18,189 bases of DNA from UBA11889 sp002313255 (GCA_913045265.1 CAJWQX010000056.1:1-18189); one strand, 5' to 3'; numbered from the stretch's first letter, positions 7,349 through 16,077 are shown. The notes: generated by a model not told the origin, from the sequence alone. A program made the numbers and translations.

Positions 7349-7362
7349 GGCGCTCCCGTCGG

Positions 7363-7391
7363 TTGCGTCGCCGTAGGTGCGTGGATAAAGT
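7363..7391 (+). promoter_or_regulatory. Candidate promoter for the MoxR-VWA genes
   Basis: TTGCGT at 7363-7368 and TAAAGT at 7386-7391 are separated by 17 bp in the only sizeable gap (92 nt) upstream of the MoxR-type gene. The match to sigma-70 boxes is moderate. I see no clear terminator hairpin for the preceding gene, so read-through is also possible. Confidence 0.35.
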
Positions 7392-7440
7392 ACGCGCTGC
7401 CTCAGCATTCAACCACCAACGTTAAGTCTCGGGACCCTGC

Positions 7441-8289
7441 ATGATCTTTGATAGTACAGATACTTATATTTCAACCGATGAGCTCTCCATGGCGGTCGAT
7501 GCTGCCGTGAAACTAGAACGGCCGTTACTGGTAAAGGGTGAACCGGGAACAGGCAAGACCTTGCTCGCTGAAGAGATTGCCAATACTCTCGGAGTGCCGT
7601 TGATTCAATGGCATATCAAATCGCAGACCAAAGCTAGCCAGGGTCTGTACGAGTACGATGCCGTCAGCCGACTGCGAGATTCCCAGCTTGGCGACGACCG
7701 GGTTCAGGACATCCGTAACTACATCAAGCGCGGAAAAATGTGGGACGCCTTTGCCTCGGAGGAAAAGGTTGTACTGCTCATCGATGAGATCGATAAAGCA
7801 GACATCGAATTTCCAAACGATCTGCTGCAGGAACTGGATCGCATGGAGTTCTATGTATACGAGACGCAAGAAACTATCACTGCGATTACTCGGCCCGTCG
7901 TCGTCATCACGTCGAACAACGAGAAAGAGTTACCGGACGCTTTTCTGAGGCGGTGTTTCTTCCACTACATTAATTTCCCGGATCGGGAGACGATGCAGCA
8001 GATCGTTGAGGTGCACTTTCCTGAGATCAAGCATGACCTGGTGAAAGAGGCGATGGATATCTTTTTTGATGTCCGGAAGGTTCCTGGCCTCAAGAAAAAG
8101 CCCTCGACGTCTGAACTGATCGATTGGCTAAAACTGCTTATGGCCGATGACATTCCCGACGAAATTCTCACCAATAGAGATCCGAGCAAAGCCATTCCGC
8201 CGCTATACGGGGCGTTGGTAAAAAATGAACAGGATGTGCATCTGTTAGAGCGGTTGGCGTTTATGAATCGACGTGATAGTCGTGGGTAA
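7441..8289 (+). CDS. MoxR-type AAA+ ATPase paired with a VWA protein
   Basis: A 282-residue single-domain AAA+ ATPase. Walker A is GEPGTGKT (residues 33-40), Walker B is LLIDEID (Asp115, Glu116), sensor 1 is TSNN (around Asn159), and LPDAFLRRC carries the expected arginine finger. A helical lid follows to residue about 270, with KPSTSELIDWLKLL typical of MoxR proteins. The family acts as chaperone-like ATPases that mature or insert cofactors in partner complexes, usually together with a VWA protein encoded next door, as here. I infer the two act as a unit, probably in the cytoplasm; the target complex is unknown. CoxD of carbon monoxide dehydrogenase maturation is a distant named relative, but no CO dehydrogenase genes are present. 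Confidence 0.92.
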   Translation: MIFDSTDTYISTDELSMAVDAAVKLERPLLVKGEPGTGKTLLAEEIANTLGVPLIQWHIKSQTKASQGLYEYDAVSRLRDSQLGDDRVQDIRNYIKRGKMWDAFASEEKVVLLIDEIDKADIEFPNDLLQELDRMEFYVYETQETITAITRPVVVITSNNEKELPDAFLRRCFFHYINFPDRETMQQIVEVHFPEIKHDLVKEAMDIFFDVRKVPGLKKKPSTSELIDWLKLLMADDIPDEILTNRDPSKAIPPLYGALVKNEQDVHLLERLAFMNRRDSRG

Positions 8290-8324
8290 CCAGAGGCTGA
8301 AGCTGAAAGGGGTTTGAAGAACCG

Positions 8325-9494
8325 ATGCTGATCAACTTTTTCCTGACGCTTCGAAAATACAAACTTCCGGTAACGATTCGGGAGCTCATGGATCTATTAC
8401 GGGCCATGGAGTTTCGGGTGGTCTACGCAAGTATTGATGACTTTTACCTTCTTTCTCGGACGTGCCTCGTAAAAGACGAAAAGAACTACGACAAGTTCGA
8501 TCGGGCATTTAGCGCGTATTTCAAGGGTCTTGAAGATCTACACGGAATGCTCGAGTCCTTGATACCCGACGAATGGCTCCGTCGTGAATTTGAAAAATCC
8601 CTCACGCCCGAAGAGTTGAAACAATTGGAATCGCTGGGCGGCCTTGAAAAGCTGATTGAGGCGTTTCAGAAGGCAAAGGAAGAAGAGGCTAAGAAAGCGG
8701 AGGAAGAGGCCAAAGACGGAAAAGATGGCGAAGAGGGTGATGCAGAACGCGACGGGAGGAAAGGCCCCGGGGGTCTTGGAAAAGGCAAGAAGAAGAAAGC
8801 GAAGAAGGCTTGGGACGAACGACAGTACAAGAACCTGGACGACTCGGTGGAACTGGGTACCCGAAATATCAAGATGGCGTTGCGTCGATTAAGAAAATTC
8901 GCTCGCACCGGTCGCGAGGATGAACTCGATATCGACACAACGATTCGTAAGACAGCCCACAACGGCGGCATGTTGGATATTCAATTACGTCCGGAGCGGC
9001 GTAATACCATCAAAGTACTGACATTTTTTGACATCGGCGGTTCGATGGACGCCCACGTGAAAGTCTGTGAGGAGCTCTTTTCTGCGACGCGGACCGAGTT
9101 TAAGCACCTCGAAAGTTATTACTTTCACAATTTTATTTACGAGTCCATGTGGAAGGACAACCGTCGACGGATGAGTGAACGAATTCCCACCTGGGATATT
9201 CTCAACAAATATGCGGGTGACTACAAAGTCGTGTTTGTTGGAGATGCAACGATGGCACCCTACGAAATTACCCATGCAGGGGGTAGCGTCGAGCACTGGA
9301 ATGAAGAAGCGGGTGCCATTTGGATGTCACGCTTTAAGGGTTGGTACGACAAGATCGTATGGATTAATCCAACGCCCCAAGAGACTTGGGAGTATTCAAC
9401 GTCCGTTGCGATGACCCAAGAATTGGTTGAAGGGCGCATGTTCCCGCTGACGATTCGTGGCCTTGAAGAAGGCATGCATCTTCTGTCCAAATAA
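8325..9494 (+). CDS. VWA-domain protein (CoxE-like), partner of the MoxR ATPase
   Basis: A 389-residue protein. The N-terminal helical part (residues 1-115) has NFFLTLRKYKLPVTIRELMDLL, typical of VWA partners of MoxR. A low-complexity charged linker (about 115-165, mostly Lys, Glu, Ala, Asp and Gly) follows. The C-terminal von Willebrand A domain carries a MIDAS-like site at DIGGSM (Asp236, Ser240) and a later GDATMAP (Asp307, Thr309). The canonical MIDAS is DxSxS; here the middle Ser is Gly. It follows the ATPase gene by 35 nt with AAAGGGG upstream, so the two are probably one operon. The likely role is an adaptor linking the ATPase to a substrate complex. There is no signal peptide or membrane segment, so it is presumably cytoplasmic. 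Confidence 0.9.
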   Translation: MLINFFLTLRKYKLPVTIRELMDLLRAMEFRVVYASIDDFYLLSRTCLVKDEKNYDKFDRAFSAYFKGLEDLHGMLESLIPDEWLRREFEKSLTPEELKQLESLGGLEKLIEAFQKAKEEEAKKAEEEAKDGKDGEEGDAERDGRKGPGGLGKGKKKKAKKAWDERQYKNLDDSVELGTRNIKMALRRLRKFARTGREDELDIDTTIRKTAHNGGMLDIQLRPERRNTIKVLTFFDIGGSMDAHVKVCEELFSATRTEFKHLESYYFHNFIYESMWKDNRRRMSERIPTWDILNKYAGDYKVVFVGDATMAPYEITHAGGSVEHWNEEAGAIWMSRFKGWYDKIVWINPTPQETWEYSTSVAMTQELVEGRMFPLTIRGLEEGMHLLSK

Positions 9495-9537
9495 CATAGC
9501 AGTATCGATCTTCTAACGAGAGGAATACTCGTGCGCC

Positions 9538-12500
9538 ATGGTCAAAGCCCGCGCATTCGACCCCAATTCCGTTATGGCCCGAGATGCCCGGGATATTGCG
9601 CGGGCCGTCAACAATGGAAAGGTTAGCGGCCGTGTAAAGACTCGCTGGGCTGAATCCGTTGAGCGACTGGCCCGCCGCGGGTCGTTGGTGCCGGCGGTTT
9701 CTCACCCTCCTGAACTGCCGATAAGCTTACATTGCGATTCGATTGTTGAGCTGATCCGTGCACATCCTGTGGTCATCGTTGCAGGAGAGACAGGGTCGGG
9801 TAAAACCACACAGCTCCCCAAAACTTGCCTAGCGGCAGGCCTAGGCAGACGCGGCATGATCGGTCATACACAGCCGAGACGTCTCGCCGCGAGGACGGTG
9901 GCGCAACGCATTGCCGCTGAACTTTCCACTTCCTTAGGAAACGAAGTTGGTTATGCCGTTCGCTTCGACGATAAGTGGAACGAAAACACCTTAATTAAAG
10001 TCATGACCGACGGGCTGTTGTTGAACGAAATTCGATCCGATCGTGACCTTAACGCGTACGACGCGATCATCGTCGATGAAGCTCATGAACGCAGTCTAAA
10101 TGTCGATTTTTTGCTGGGGTACCTAAAGCGATTAGTAGAGCGGCGTAGCGATCTGAAAGTGTTGATAACGAGTGCGACCATCGATGTTGATGCCTTCGCT
10201 CACCATTTCTCCGACGCGCCGATTGTGAGCGTGAGCGGCAGGGGCTACCCAGTGGAAACTAGATACCGGCCGTTCAGCGAAAGTCTTGAAGAGACATTGC
10301 AGGCCTGTCTGGCGGAAATTCGGGTTGAAAAAACGAAGGGACCGCGTGACGTCTTGATGTTCCTACCGGGTGAACGAGACATTTTCGATTGGTCGAGATG
10401 GATTAACCGACAATTTCGTGACCAATACGAAGTGCTGCCGCTGTACGCTCGGTTGCCACCGCGCGAACAGAAACGAATATTCGAGCCGGGAAGACGACAA
10501 CGGGTTGTTTTAGCGACGAATATCGCGGAAACCAGTCTTACGGTCCCCAACATCGGCTACGTTATCGATTTGGGTGAGGCCCGGGTAAGCCGATACAGCT
10601 TCCGTTCCAAGCTTCAACGACTGCCTATCGAGCCAATTTCCCAGGCAAGTGCGGACCAACGACGGGGTCGCTGCGGCCGGATTGCACCCGGTGTCTGTTA
10701 TCGATTGTATGAGGAATCTGATTATGACGGTCGCCCGCTATACACCGACCCGGAAATCGGGCGTACAAACCTAGCTGCCGTGGTCCTGCAGATGCGCGCA
10801 TTTCGCCTGGGCGATGTCGGGACGTTCCCGTTCATGGACCCGCCCGGTCCTCGGGCGGTCAATGATGCGGTGCGTTTGTTGCATGAATTACAAGCGCTCG
10901 ACAACGATAAGCTGACCGAGAAAGGAAACATGATGGCGCGGTTGCCCGTTGATCCTCGGCTGGCACGCATGGTGATCGAGGCAAATCACTGCGGGAGTTT
11001 GACGGAAGTGTTGATCATCGTCGCCGCGCTAGCCGTCCAAGACCCACGCTTGCGTCCCTTGGATAGGCAAGCGGCAGCCGACAAAGCGCACGAACGTTTT
11101 ATGGATGAAGCATCGGATTTTCTCGGTTTTGTGAATCTATGGACGTGGGCCAACGCGCTGCGCGAGGACGCGACCCGTAGCGGATACCGTCGAGCGTTGG
11201 AACAAAATTTCTTGTCGCCTAATCGGATGGGTGAATGGCGATCCTTACACCGTCAGTTGCTGTTGGCGTGTCGGGACCTCGGCTTGCGTTCAAACAAGAA
11301 AGCGGCTGACTACGCGAGCGTCCACAGGGCCCTGTTAGCCGGTTCGCTTAGTTTTATCGGTTTGAAGACCGAAAAAGGAAGCTATGCCGGTCCGCGTAAC
11401 TTGACGTTTCGTGTGTTCCCGGGTTCGGTCCTGGCCTCGAAGCGTCCGAAGTGGCTGGTGGCGGCGGAAATAACGGAGACACAACAAACCTATGCGCGCT
11501 GTAATGCCCAGGTGGAGGCCAGATGGATCGAACAAGCGGCACCGCACCTGATCCGCCGAACGTATGGCGAGCCCGGATGGGATGAGAAACGCGGAGAGGT
11601 GATTGCCCGTGAACGTGCCGTCGTCTATGGCGTGCCGGTAGTCGAAAATCGGCGAGTTTCGTACAGTCACATCGATCCTGCGATCTGCCGACAGCTATTT
11701 ATCCGTCACGCACTAGTTGCACCGAGTCTACAGATCGATGCGCTATTTCTTGATCACAATCGGGAATTAGTGAGCGAAATTATGGAGCTACAGGCAAAGG
11801 GCCGGCGAACCGATCTGCTCGCGAGTGATGAAGCGCAACGCGCGTTCTACGAGGAGCGATTGCCTTTGGAAGCCATTAGCGTCCGGTCTTTCGAGGGGTG
11901 GTATCGGAATGTTGATTCGGTCCAACGCGATCGTCTAATGATGACCCGAGACGATTTGTTGCGGATCGCCGACTTTTTCCCGGCAGACGACGAGTTCCCC
12001 GGGCAAATCGATATTGATGGCATTGCGGTCAACGTCCGATATCGCTTTGCGCCGGGGACCGATGATGATGGTGTTTCGATCGAAGTGCCGTTGGGACTGC
12101 TCGCCAAAATACAACAAGACGCCCTTGACTGGCTGGTACCCGGATTTTTCGAAGAGAAGTGCGTTGAACTGGTCAAGGCATTGCCCAAACGTACGCGGAA
12201 GCAACTTGCACCCGTTCCGGATCGCGTGGCGACTGTTGTTCCTTCCTTGATACGAGTGGATCGGTACCGTCGCGGGCGCTTGCTTTTGGCATTCGCGCAA
12301 ATATTGCGAGACCGTTTCGACATCGTAATTCCGGTGTCCGAATGGAATATTGATCGGTTGCCGCCATTTCTGTGCATGAACGTTCAAGTGCTTGATAACA
12401 AGCACGGGCTGATCGACCAAGACAGAGACGTGGAAGCCCTAAAGTCTCGGCTCCTCGCGCGTCTCGAGCAACGCATGGACGACGGTTTGCGGGCAAAATT

Positions 12501-13371
12501 TGAGATGAAGGGCCTTACGACGTTTCCAGATATTGGGCTCCCAGAGTCAATGGTTTTGGACGAATCGGGGGAGCAGTTGTCAGTGTATCCAGTACTGGTT
12601 GATCGGAAGGAGAGCGTGGATTTTCGTCTGGATTCTGACCAGAAACTGCAACAGCGTTCCAATCGACAGGGTCTTTGCCGACTGGCTCTGCTGGGGGAAC
12701 GCCAGTCCGTCCGATACATCCGTAAGGAGATTGATAAAGAAACGACGCTGCTCCTCCAGTACGCGACTCTAGGTACGCGAGATCAACTCGTCGATGAGGT
12801 TCTCCGAGACACCGCTTGGGTCGCTTACTTCCTAGGCAGCGATATTCCTCGATCGCGCGAGGCGTTTGAAGAACGTCTTAAAGACCGAAGAGGACAACTG
12901 GTTGAAACTTATTTCGAGTTAATTGTACGGGTTCGGGCCGTTGTGTCCCGGCGCTTTGATACAGCTCGGGAAGTTGACGATCTGTCATCGAAGACCTTTG
13001 CCCGTGCACACCGCGATATGGAAGAACAGTTGTTAGGGCTGGTCCCCCACGACTTTCTTTCGACAACGCCTTACGACAGACTTCCCGATCTCATCCGCTA
13101 CCTCGATGGCATGCGTTACCGCATCGATCACCTTCAAGGGAAAGTGGGGAAGGACGAAAACAACACGGAAATCATAGCGGGGTGGCAGGTTCGATACGCG
13201 CGATTAAAGGACGTGTGTGGGAACGAAGAGGTGCTTGTCCGACTCCGGTTTCTGTTGGAGGAATATAGGATCGTGTTATTTAGTCAAGTTGTTGGTGCTC
13301 GGGAAAAAGTTTCGGAGAAACGCCTCGAACGAGAGTTTGAGCCGTTGGAGATGGAAGCTGGATTGCGTTAA
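9538..13371 (+). CDS. hrpA: ATP-dependent RNA helicase HrpA (DEAH type)
   Basis: A 1277-residue DEAH-box helicase close in length to E. coli HrpA (about 1300), which rescues stalled or collided ribosomes. Motif I is GETGSGKTT (residues 83-91), motif Ia is TQPRR, motif II is DEAH (180-183), motif III is SAT (about 212-214), and motif VI is QRRGRCGR (374-381). The winged-helix/ratchet (HA2) and OB-fold regions follow to about residue 600. The long C-terminal half, unique to bacterial HrpA, contains the DUF3418 region. ATG 9538 has GAGAGGA 12 nt upstream. It is convergent with the TerB-like gene. No frameshift or truncation is visible. Confidence 0.98.
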   Translation: MVKARAFDPNSVMARDARDIARAVNNGKVSGRVKTRWAESVERLARRGSLVPAVSHPPELPISLHCDSIVELIRAHPVVIVAGETGSGKTTQLPKTCLAAGLGRRGMIGHTQPRRLAARTVAQRIAAELSTSLGNEVGYAVRFDDKWNENTLIKVMTDGLLLNEIRSDRDLNAYDAIIVDEAHERSLNVDFLLGYLKRLVERRSDLKVLITSATIDVDAFAHHFSDAPIVSVSGRGYPVETRYRPFSESLEETLQACLAEIRVEKTKGPRDVLMFLPGERDIFDWSRWINRQFRDQYEVLPLYARLPPREQKRIFEPGRRQRVVLATNIAETSLTVPNIGYVIDLGEARVSRYSFRSKLQRLPIEPISQASADQRRGRCGRIAPGVCYRLYEESDYDGRPLYTDPEIGRTNLAAVVLQMRAFRLGDVGTFPFMDPPGPRAVNDAVRLLHELQALDNDKLTEKGNMMARLPVDPRLARMVIEANHCGSLTEVLIIVAALAVQDPRLRPLDRQAAADKAHERFMDEASDFLGFVNLWTWANALREDATRSGYRRALEQNFLSPNRMGEWRSLHRQLLLACRDLGLRSNKKAADYASVHRALLAGSLSFIGLKTEKGSYAGPRNLTFRVFPGSVLASKRPKWLVAAEITETQQTYARCNAQVEARWIEQAAPHLIRRTYGEPGWDEKRGEVIARERAVVYGVPVVENRRVSYSHIDPAICRQLFIRHALVAPSLQIDALFLDHNRELVSEIMELQAKGRRTDLLASDEAQRAFYEERLPLEAISVRSFEGWYRNVDSVQRDRLMMTRDDLLRIADFFPADDEFPGQIDIDGIAVNVRYRFAPGTDDDGVSIEVPLGLLAKIQQDALDWLVPGFFEEKCVELVKALPKRTRKQLAPVPDRVATVVPSLIRVDRYRRGRLLLAFAQILRDRFDIVIPVSEWNIDRLPPFLCMNVQVLDNKHGLIDQDRDVEALKSRLLARLEQRMDDGLRAKFEMKGLTTFPDIGLPESMVLDESGEQLSVYPVLVDRKESVDFRLDSDQKLQQRSNRQGLCRLALLGERQSVRYIRKEIDKETTLLLQYATLGTRDQLVDEVLRDTAWVAYFLGSDIPRSREAFEERLKDRRGQLVETYFELIVRVRAVVSRRFDTAREVDDLSSKTFARAHRDMEEQLLGLVPHDFLSTTPYDRLPDLIRYLDGMRYRIDHLQGKVGKDENNTEIIAGWQVRYARLKDVCGNEEVLVRLRFLLEEYRIVLFSQVVGAREKVSEKRLEREFEPLEMEAGLR

Positions 13372-13373
13372 AG

Positions 13374-13395
13374 CAACTTCCACTCCAGGGAGTTG
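13374..13395. terminator. Hairpin between convergent hrpA and TerB-like genes
   Basis: CAACTTCC pairs with GGGAGTTG (8 bp, one T-G pair) around the loop ACTCCA, starting 2 nt after the hrpA stop and 15 nt beyond the stop of the minus-strand gene. There is no good T-tract directly after it on the plus strand, and only CTTT on the minus strand. It may serve as a weak bidirectional terminator or simply protect the mRNA 3' ends. Confidence 0.35.
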
Positions 13396-13410
13396 GATAA
13401 ATCGCGAATC

Positions 13411-13857
13411 TCAGTTTTTGTTTTGAACTTCTCGCTTGGCAGCAATGAAGTCGGAATGGTTTAGATAGAGCAAGTCCGTGATTTTACGGATGACGTGTTC
13501 TTCATAATGTTCTTTGTCGCCCTCGAAATTAGCGACTCTCCACAAATGGACTAGCAGTGCGATACGTTCAGAACGGTCGAGCCGTTCATTCAGTAACCTG
13601 GTGAAGGGAAAAACGCCGGTACTATCTTGGTGATCGGCGCGGGCTCGGTCGATGATCTCGGCGACTTGATCTTGATCGATTTCGTACATCGAATCGAGCG
13701 CGACTTTGACCTGTTCCAGTTCCCTGTCTTCGAGTTCGTGATCGGCCCAGGCGACTTCAAGAAGTAGCATTGCGGCGGCGAGTGGGACAGTGGTGTTTTC
13801 CGTTTCGACGGCGGATATGGGTTCCTGTGCAAACACACCTTTGAGGCGTTCGAACAT
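13411..13857 (-). CDS. TerB-like protein
   Basis: A 148-residue all-helical protein resembling the TerB/DjlA N-terminal fold (COG4103-type). Two helical repeats are visible: AAAMLLLEVAWADHELEDRELEQV (about 27-50), and HLWRVANFEGDKEHYEEHVIRKITDLLYLNHSDF (about 103-136). The acidic D-E-LEDRE and E-D-EH-EE clusters are where TerB-like proteins bind metal or contact membranes. The tellurite link is historical and no ter operon is present, so the name does not imply resistance. Its ATG overlaps the last base of the dusA stop (TAATG on the minus strand), so the two are translationally coupled. The function is unknown. Confidence 0.85.
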   Translation of the reverse strand: MFERLKGVFAQEPISAVETENTTVPLAAAMLLLEVAWADHELEDRELEQVKVALDSMYEIDQDQVAEIIDRARADHQDSTGVFPFTRLLNERLDRSERIALLVHLWRVANFEGDKEHYEEHVIRKITDLLYLNHSDFIAAKREVQNKN

Positions 13858-14855
13858 TACGCCGCCCTCCGTTCGACTTCAGAGCAAGCGTGAACGAACG
13901 TTTCTACGCCTGCGTCCCTGAGGCGCGCGTGCTCCGATAAATAACGCCGATATTGGCGTGCGCCTGGCAATCCACTGAAGAGACCGAACAGATGCCGGGT
14001 CATCTCATGGAGTCGGGTACCTTGGTGTAATTCGCGTTCCATGTATGTTGTGTATTGGTTGAGAAGGGACTGGAAATTATCGCGTTGTTTCCCGGGATAG
14101 AGCCCGGCGTCGAGTTCACGAAGGAAAGCCGGATTTCGATAAGCGGCACGGCCTATCATCACTCCGTCCGCCCAACTAAGGACCTCCTTCACCGTTGCTG
14201 TGTCGTTCAGACCACCATTCAGAACAATCGAAAGGGAGGGAAAGTCGACCTTTAGGTGTCTGACTTGACTATAGTCAAGCGGAGGAATCTCTCGGTTTTG
14301 TGCCGGGCTTAAACCCGTCAAAATCGCTTTGCGAGCATGCACGACAAATAGTTGGGCGCCGGCCTCACTCACGTGGCCGACGAAGTCAGCCAATTTTCCG
14401 TAGCTCGCGTGATTGTCGACGCCGAGACGGCATTTCACGGTAACGGGAATCGAGACCGCGTTGGACATGTGTTTGATGCACTCGGCGACCAGTTTGGGTT
14501 GCAGCATCAAGCAGGCACCAAAAGCACCTTGGCGAACTCGGTCGGATGGGCAACCAACGTTTAGATTGATCGCATCAAATCCATTCGTTTCAGCTGCGAG
14601 GGCGGCTTGGGACAATATGAGCGGATCGTTCCCACCGAGCTGCAGTACCAACGGTTGTTCGTGATCGCCGTGCTCGAGCAATCGAGACGTTCGACCGAAA
14701 CATATCGCGTCGGCAATGATCATCTCGGTATAGAGCCATGCGTGCGGCGCGATGAGTCGATGAAATGTTCGACAGTGCCGATCAGTCCACGCCATCATGG
14801 GCGCGACACACAAAAGTTTGTCGCTAAAATCCAGCCGGTTTCTGATGTCTTTCAC
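13857..14855 (-). CDS. dusA: tRNA-dihydrouridine synthase DusA
   Basis: A 332-residue FMN enzyme that reduces uridines 20/20a in the tRNA D-loop with NADPH. The TIM-barrel begins CVAPMMAWTDRHCRTFHRL, and the catalytic Cys102 sits in NLNVGCPSDRV. VKCRLGVD, VHARKAILTGLSPAQNREIPPL and LNGGLND bind FMN and tRNA. The ARKA..G.SP.QNR.IPPL run is characteristic of DusA as opposed to DusB or DusC. The start is GTG 14855 with a poor ribosome site. A 12-codon ORF beginning at ATG 14892 on the minus strand ends in TGA overlapping this GTG, which might help initiation. The promoter should lie in the gap shared with lpxC. Confidence 0.96.
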   Translation of the reverse strand: MKDIRNRLDFSDKLLCVAPMMAWTDRHCRTFHRLIAPHAWLYTEMIIADAICFGRTSRLLEHGDHEQPLVLQLGGNDPLILSQAALAAETNGFDAINLNVGCPSDRVRQGAFGACLMLQPKLVAECIKHMSNAVSIPVTVKCRLGVDNHASYGKLADFVGHVSEAGAQLFVVHARKAILTGLSPAQNREIPPLDYSQVRHLKVDFPSLSIVLNGGLNDTATVKEVLSWADGVMIGRAAYRNPAFLRELDAGLYPGKQRDNFQSLLNQYTTYMERELHQGTRLHEMTRHLFGLFSGLPGARQYRRYLSEHARLRDAGVETFVHACSEVERRAA

Positions 14856-15010
14856 GCGTTCTGTTCGTTTCTTTTGCGATTCTCGGGCATGGTATTTTGA
14901 TCGAAATGTGCTTTGGTTACATCCGAATTTCGATCGAGGAAAGATAACGGCGGTCGCTTAACTTGACTCAGGGGGCCTAACGAAAATATTCCATCCTTTC
15001 TCCATTTTTC

Positions 15011-15040
15011 TTCCATTTTATTTGATTTTCGTTGTATATT
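15011..15040 (+). promoter_or_regulatory. Candidate lpxC promoter
   Basis: TATATT at 15035-15040 is a good -10 box with TTCCAT at 15011-15016 as a weak -35, 18 bp apart. A start near 15047 would leave a leader of only about 23 nt. The preceding 14990-15030 is a pyrimidine-rich stretch with repeated CCATTTT units. The whole 14856-15069 gap contains no other gene I can support. Confidence 0.5.
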
Positions 15041-15056
15041 GGGTTGCGACTAGTTG

Positions 15057-15071
15057 ATTGGGTAACCCAAT
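15057..15071 (+). promoter_or_regulatory. Perfect palindrome covering the lpxC start codon
   Basis: ATTGGGT-A-ACCCAAT is a 7-bp perfect inverted repeat around a single base, and its last two bases are the AT of the lpxC ATG. No Shine-Dalgarno sequence is visible before this ATG. ATTGGGT also occurs once more at 15038-15044. As RNA it could fold only with a larger loop made by opening inner pairs; as DNA it could be an operator. Its function is inferred, not shown. Confidence 0.4.
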
Positions 15072-15987
15072 GCTGCGTCAGAGAACACTCAGGAAGTCGG
15101 TGCACGCCATTGGAATCGGCGTGCACTCTGGCAATAAAGTGCGTATGACGCTACGTCCTGCCGAGGCGAACACGGGCATTCGGTTCGTTCGAACCGATTG
15201 CCCCGACGTCGCCGTCGCCGCGTTAGCTCAAAATGTCTCTAGTACGCTGCTATCGACAAGCATCAGTGAGGAAGGAAGCAATATCTCGACCGTAGAACAC
15301 TTGATGTCCGCGCTCTGGGGCCTTGCGATTGATAACGCGGTCATCGAGTTGTCGGGTAATGAGGTTCCGATCATGGACGGCAGCGCCGGCCCATTTGTCA
15401 AACTGATCGAGAGTGTTGGTGCACGCGACCAATCGGTTCCACGAAAGTTTATCCGAATAACCCAAGAGCTCACCGTCGCACAAGGTGATGCGGTGGCAAC
15501 GCTCTCTCCGTACGACGGATTCAAGGGCACTTATACGTTCGTTGCGGATCATCCGGTGTACAACCGTTACCCGAAACGGGTTGAACTCGATTTTACTCGC
15601 GACTCGTACTGTGACGATTTGAGCCGAGCACGCTCGTTTGGCCTCATCGACGATTTACCCAGAGCCCACGCGATTGATCGTTGCTTGGGATCGAGCTTAG
15701 AGAACTCCGTTGGCGTCAGTGATGACTGCGTCTTGAACGAAGAAGGCCTTCGATATGTCGATGAGTTTGCGAAACACAAGTTGCTGGATGCGGTTGGCGA
15801 CCTGTATCTTTTGGGCTTGCCTCTGCTCGCGGCATTTGACGGCTATATGTCGGGTCATGCGCTAAACAATGAACTTGCACGTTCGGTACTACTGCGACCT
15901 GATTCGTGGGAATTAGTTAGTGCAGATAACCGTCACGTTTCTGCCGTTCACAGCCGATCCGGCCTGCGCACCGTGGAAATGTCCTAA
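15070..15987 (+). CDS. lpxC: UDP-3-O-acyl-N-acetylglucosamine deacetylase
   Basis: A zinc deacetylase catalysing the first committed step of lipid A synthesis, in the cytoplasm. It has 305 residues from ATG 15070, chosen because MLRQRTLRKSV aligns with E. coli MIKQRTLKRIV; an in-frame TTG at 15058 lies inside the palindrome. Zinc ligands are His77 in STVEHLMSAL, and His236 and Asp240 in FAKHKLLDAVGD. VPIMDGSAGPFV holds the catalytic Glu/Asp region, and SGHALNNELA supplies the conserved His263. It ends shortly after this, without the longer E. coli tail used for regulated proteolysis being obvious. Here lpxC sits next to dusA and gltX instead of its frequent place after ftsZ. Confidence 0.97.
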   Translation: MLRQRTLRKSVHAIGIGVHSGNKVRMTLRPAEANTGIRFVRTDCPDVAVAALAQNVSSTLLSTSISEEGSNISTVEHLMSALWGLAIDNAVIELSGNEVPIMDGSAGPFVKLIESVGARDQSVPRKFIRITQELTVAQGDAVATLSPYDGFKGTYTFVADHPVYNRYPKRVELDFTRDSYCDDLSRARSFGLIDDLPRAHAIDRCLGSSLENSVGVSDDCVLNEEGLRYVDEFAKHKLLDAVGDLYLLGLPLLAAFDGYMSGHALNNELARSVLLRPDSWELVSADNRHVSAVHSRSGLRTVEMS

Positions 15988-16047
15988 GCCCGATTTTCGG
16001 AGCTCGATTCCGAGTTCGTACGTCCCAAATGATCGCTTTAGCGGTTG

Positions 16048-16053
16048 TATAAT
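16048..16053 (+). promoter_or_regulatory. Candidate -10 box for gltX
   Basis: A perfect TATAAT lies 24 nt upstream of the gltX ATG in the 90-nt gap after lpxC. No good TTGACA-like -35 box is found 16-18 bp before it. A start near 16060 would give a leader of about 18 nt containing GAGTGAG as ribosome site. Confidence 0.5.
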
Positions 16054-16077
16054 CCCTGTACCTAGAGTGAGTGCTCC

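Noticed and set aside
11847..12420. Long minus-strand open frames inside hrpA
   Set aside because: They lie antisense to the intact C-terminal half of HrpA and have no recognisable domain or ribosome site.
14856..14892. 12-codon leader ORF before dusA on the minus strand
   Set aside because: Its TGA overlaps the dusA GTG, but it has no ribosome site and is too short to separate from chance; it is only mentioned in the dusA entry.
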